In this document: positions 63,354 through 64,000 of the stretch, one piece after another | Layout: each line of letters starts with the position of its first letter | Numbering within the stretch: position 1 is the first letter of the stretch | Assembly: GCA_016793245.1 (NCBI GenBank) | Contig: JAEUHW010000353.1 | Location: forward strand, 62,001 to 126,000 | DNA from: Planctomycetota bacterium | GTDB lineage: Bacteria; Planctomycetota; UBA1135; JADKAF01 | Length of the DNA stretch: 64,000 nucleotides | Direction of reading: 5' to 3' | Translations under genes and position numbers: made by a program | The notes under the pieces: generated by a model | The model's input: only the letters and a program-made list of their open reading frames with translations | What the model was told of the DNA's origin: nothing | Database searches by the model: none

Positions 63354-63611
63354 GCGCCTGCTGGATGCGCCTGCTGGATGCGCTTGCCGGATGCGCCTGC
63401 TCGGTCTGCTCGCGGGTGGTTGCGCTTGCTGGTGGTGTGCGCTCGCCGGTGATGCGCGCTCGCTGGTGTCGCGCCGCCAGGCTCGCGCGCTGCGCTGACC
63501 TGCCGATCCGCTCGCGCGGTGCTCACCCGCTTGCAGGAGGGTCCTGCTTGCGCCATGTTCCTGCTCGCGCGGTCTGCCTGCCTGCGCCGCGTGCCTGCTA
63601 CTGCCGTTTCC
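63354..63611 (-). repeat. Short tandem repeats in the nusA leader (13-bp then 17-bp periods)
   Basis: Plus-strand positions: a 13-mer (gcgcctgctggat and variants) starts at 63354, 63367, 63380 and 63393; a 17-mer (gcgctcgccggtgatgc and variants) at 63422, 63439 and 63456; and a second 17-mer (ctgcttgcgccatgttc and variants) at 63544, 63561, 63578 and 63595, with a further partial unit near 63527. All lie inside the predicted nusA leader. Confidence 0.85.
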
Positions 63612-63886
63612 GAGTTGCGCTCGAGTCGCGAGTTCCGCATGCCTGAGGATGAACCGACGGCTTCGATCCCGCGCGCGCTCACACCGCGGGCGAAAGTCAA
63701 AGAAGGGTCCGCTCGGTGCCGACCGCGCGTCGCGCGCTCGACCTCGACGGCCCTTCTTCGCTTCGCGCCCGCGAGCGAGCAGAGCTCGATCGCGACGCCG
63801 TTCCCTCGCGTGCCCCGCTCGCGAGTGCCGAACCAGAGGTCCGGCGCCCGAGGAACGGCGCTCCGCTCGGAGACTGAGGGGCGAGG

Positions 63887-63916
63887 AGTGTAGGCGCGCC
63901 GCGTCCGGGGCGTCAA
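63887..63916 (-). promoter_or_regulatory. Promoter of the nusA operon, leaving a leader of about 550 nt
   Basis: On the minus strand TTGACG (63916-63911), 18 bp, TACACT (63892-63887). No gene is seen between it and nusA: the only long frame there is Arg-rich repeat DNA. Between 63917 and 64000 I see nothing further. Confidence 0.5.
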
Positions 63917-64000
63917 GCTCGGCGGCCCTCGGCGAGAGCGCCTAAGGTCTTTCTCCGGCGGACTCTGCGACCGGGGAACGCGGCTCGTGCTAGAAGGGGC

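Noticed and set aside
63350..63916. A 188-codon minus-strand frame upstream of nusA
   Set aside because: It is made largely of the 13- and 17-bp repeats, is Arg/Ala/Ser-rich, and runs across the predicted nusA promoter, so it is not a plausible rimP or other gene.

Overview
The window is a chromosomal segment of a very GC-rich Gram-negative bacterium whose codons nearly always end in G or C. It reads as core genome: I see no insertion sequence, phage gene, rRNA or CRISPR array. The gene mix suggests a member of the Planctomycetota or a close relative. This is inference, resting on three tandem DUF1573 proteins, Ser/Thr kinases next to an ECF sigma factor, many lipoproteins and membrane proteins of unknown function, and a formylglycine-generating-enzyme-like lipoprotein.

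Layout. 1-5.8 kb: isoprenoid supply (end of a polyprenyl synthase, then dxs) and NAD kinase, converging on a Ski2-like RNA helicase. 6.2-9.7 kb: a small helical protein, an FtsQ-like POTRA protein and two coupled membrane proteins. 10-11.2 kb: rplM and rpsI. 11.5-19.9 kb: a signalling block with a receiver plus degenerate GGDEF protein, an FHA protein, a membrane protein, a kinase with a C-terminal membrane anchor, an ECF sigma factor, a putative zinc-binding anti-sigma protein and a membrane coiled-coil protein. 19.9-24.6 kb: a lipoprotein gene divergent from three DUF1573 genes, closed by an 18-bp-stem terminator. 24.7-32.1 kb: type IV pilus/type II secretion motor genes (PilB-PilT-PilB-PilC) and a histidine kinase. 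32.2-35.8 kb: small envelope proteins, an HTH-TM protein, an OmpA-like lipoprotein and an FGE-like lipoprotein. 35.8-41.2 kb: rsmA, dnaG, rpoD, ending in a strong terminator. 41.3-46 kb: a zinc-ribbon coiled-coil protein, selB, tRNA-Leu and a B12-type radical SAM protein. 46.1-48.5 kb: a trypsin-like protease coupled to a pseudo-protease, then tRNA-Lys. 48.7-56.2 kb: a VWA protein pair, a large kinase-STAND-TPR protein, two small membrane/lipoproteins and tRNA-Gln. 56.5-63.9 kb on the minus strand: a hypothetical gene, then nusA-infB-ylxP-rbfA-trmJ with a leader of about 550 nt.

Two sequence-level themes recur. First, many intergenic spacers hold short tandem repeats, very often with a 17-bp period, although the repeat sequences at different loci are unrelated. 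Second, probable sigma-70 promoters can be read upstream of all three tRNAs and several operons, with a TTGnnn -35, a 16-18 bp spacer and a GC-shifted -10 such as TACCCT, TAGCCT, TATCCT or TAGAAT. The DUF1573 promoter lies so close to its ATG that the mRNA is probably leaderless. The best candidates for something undescribed are the kinase/FHA/ECF sigma block (11.5-19.9 kb), the pseudo-protease with a PDZ domain inserted in its catalytic fold (47.3-48.3 kb), and the 17-bp spacer repeats.
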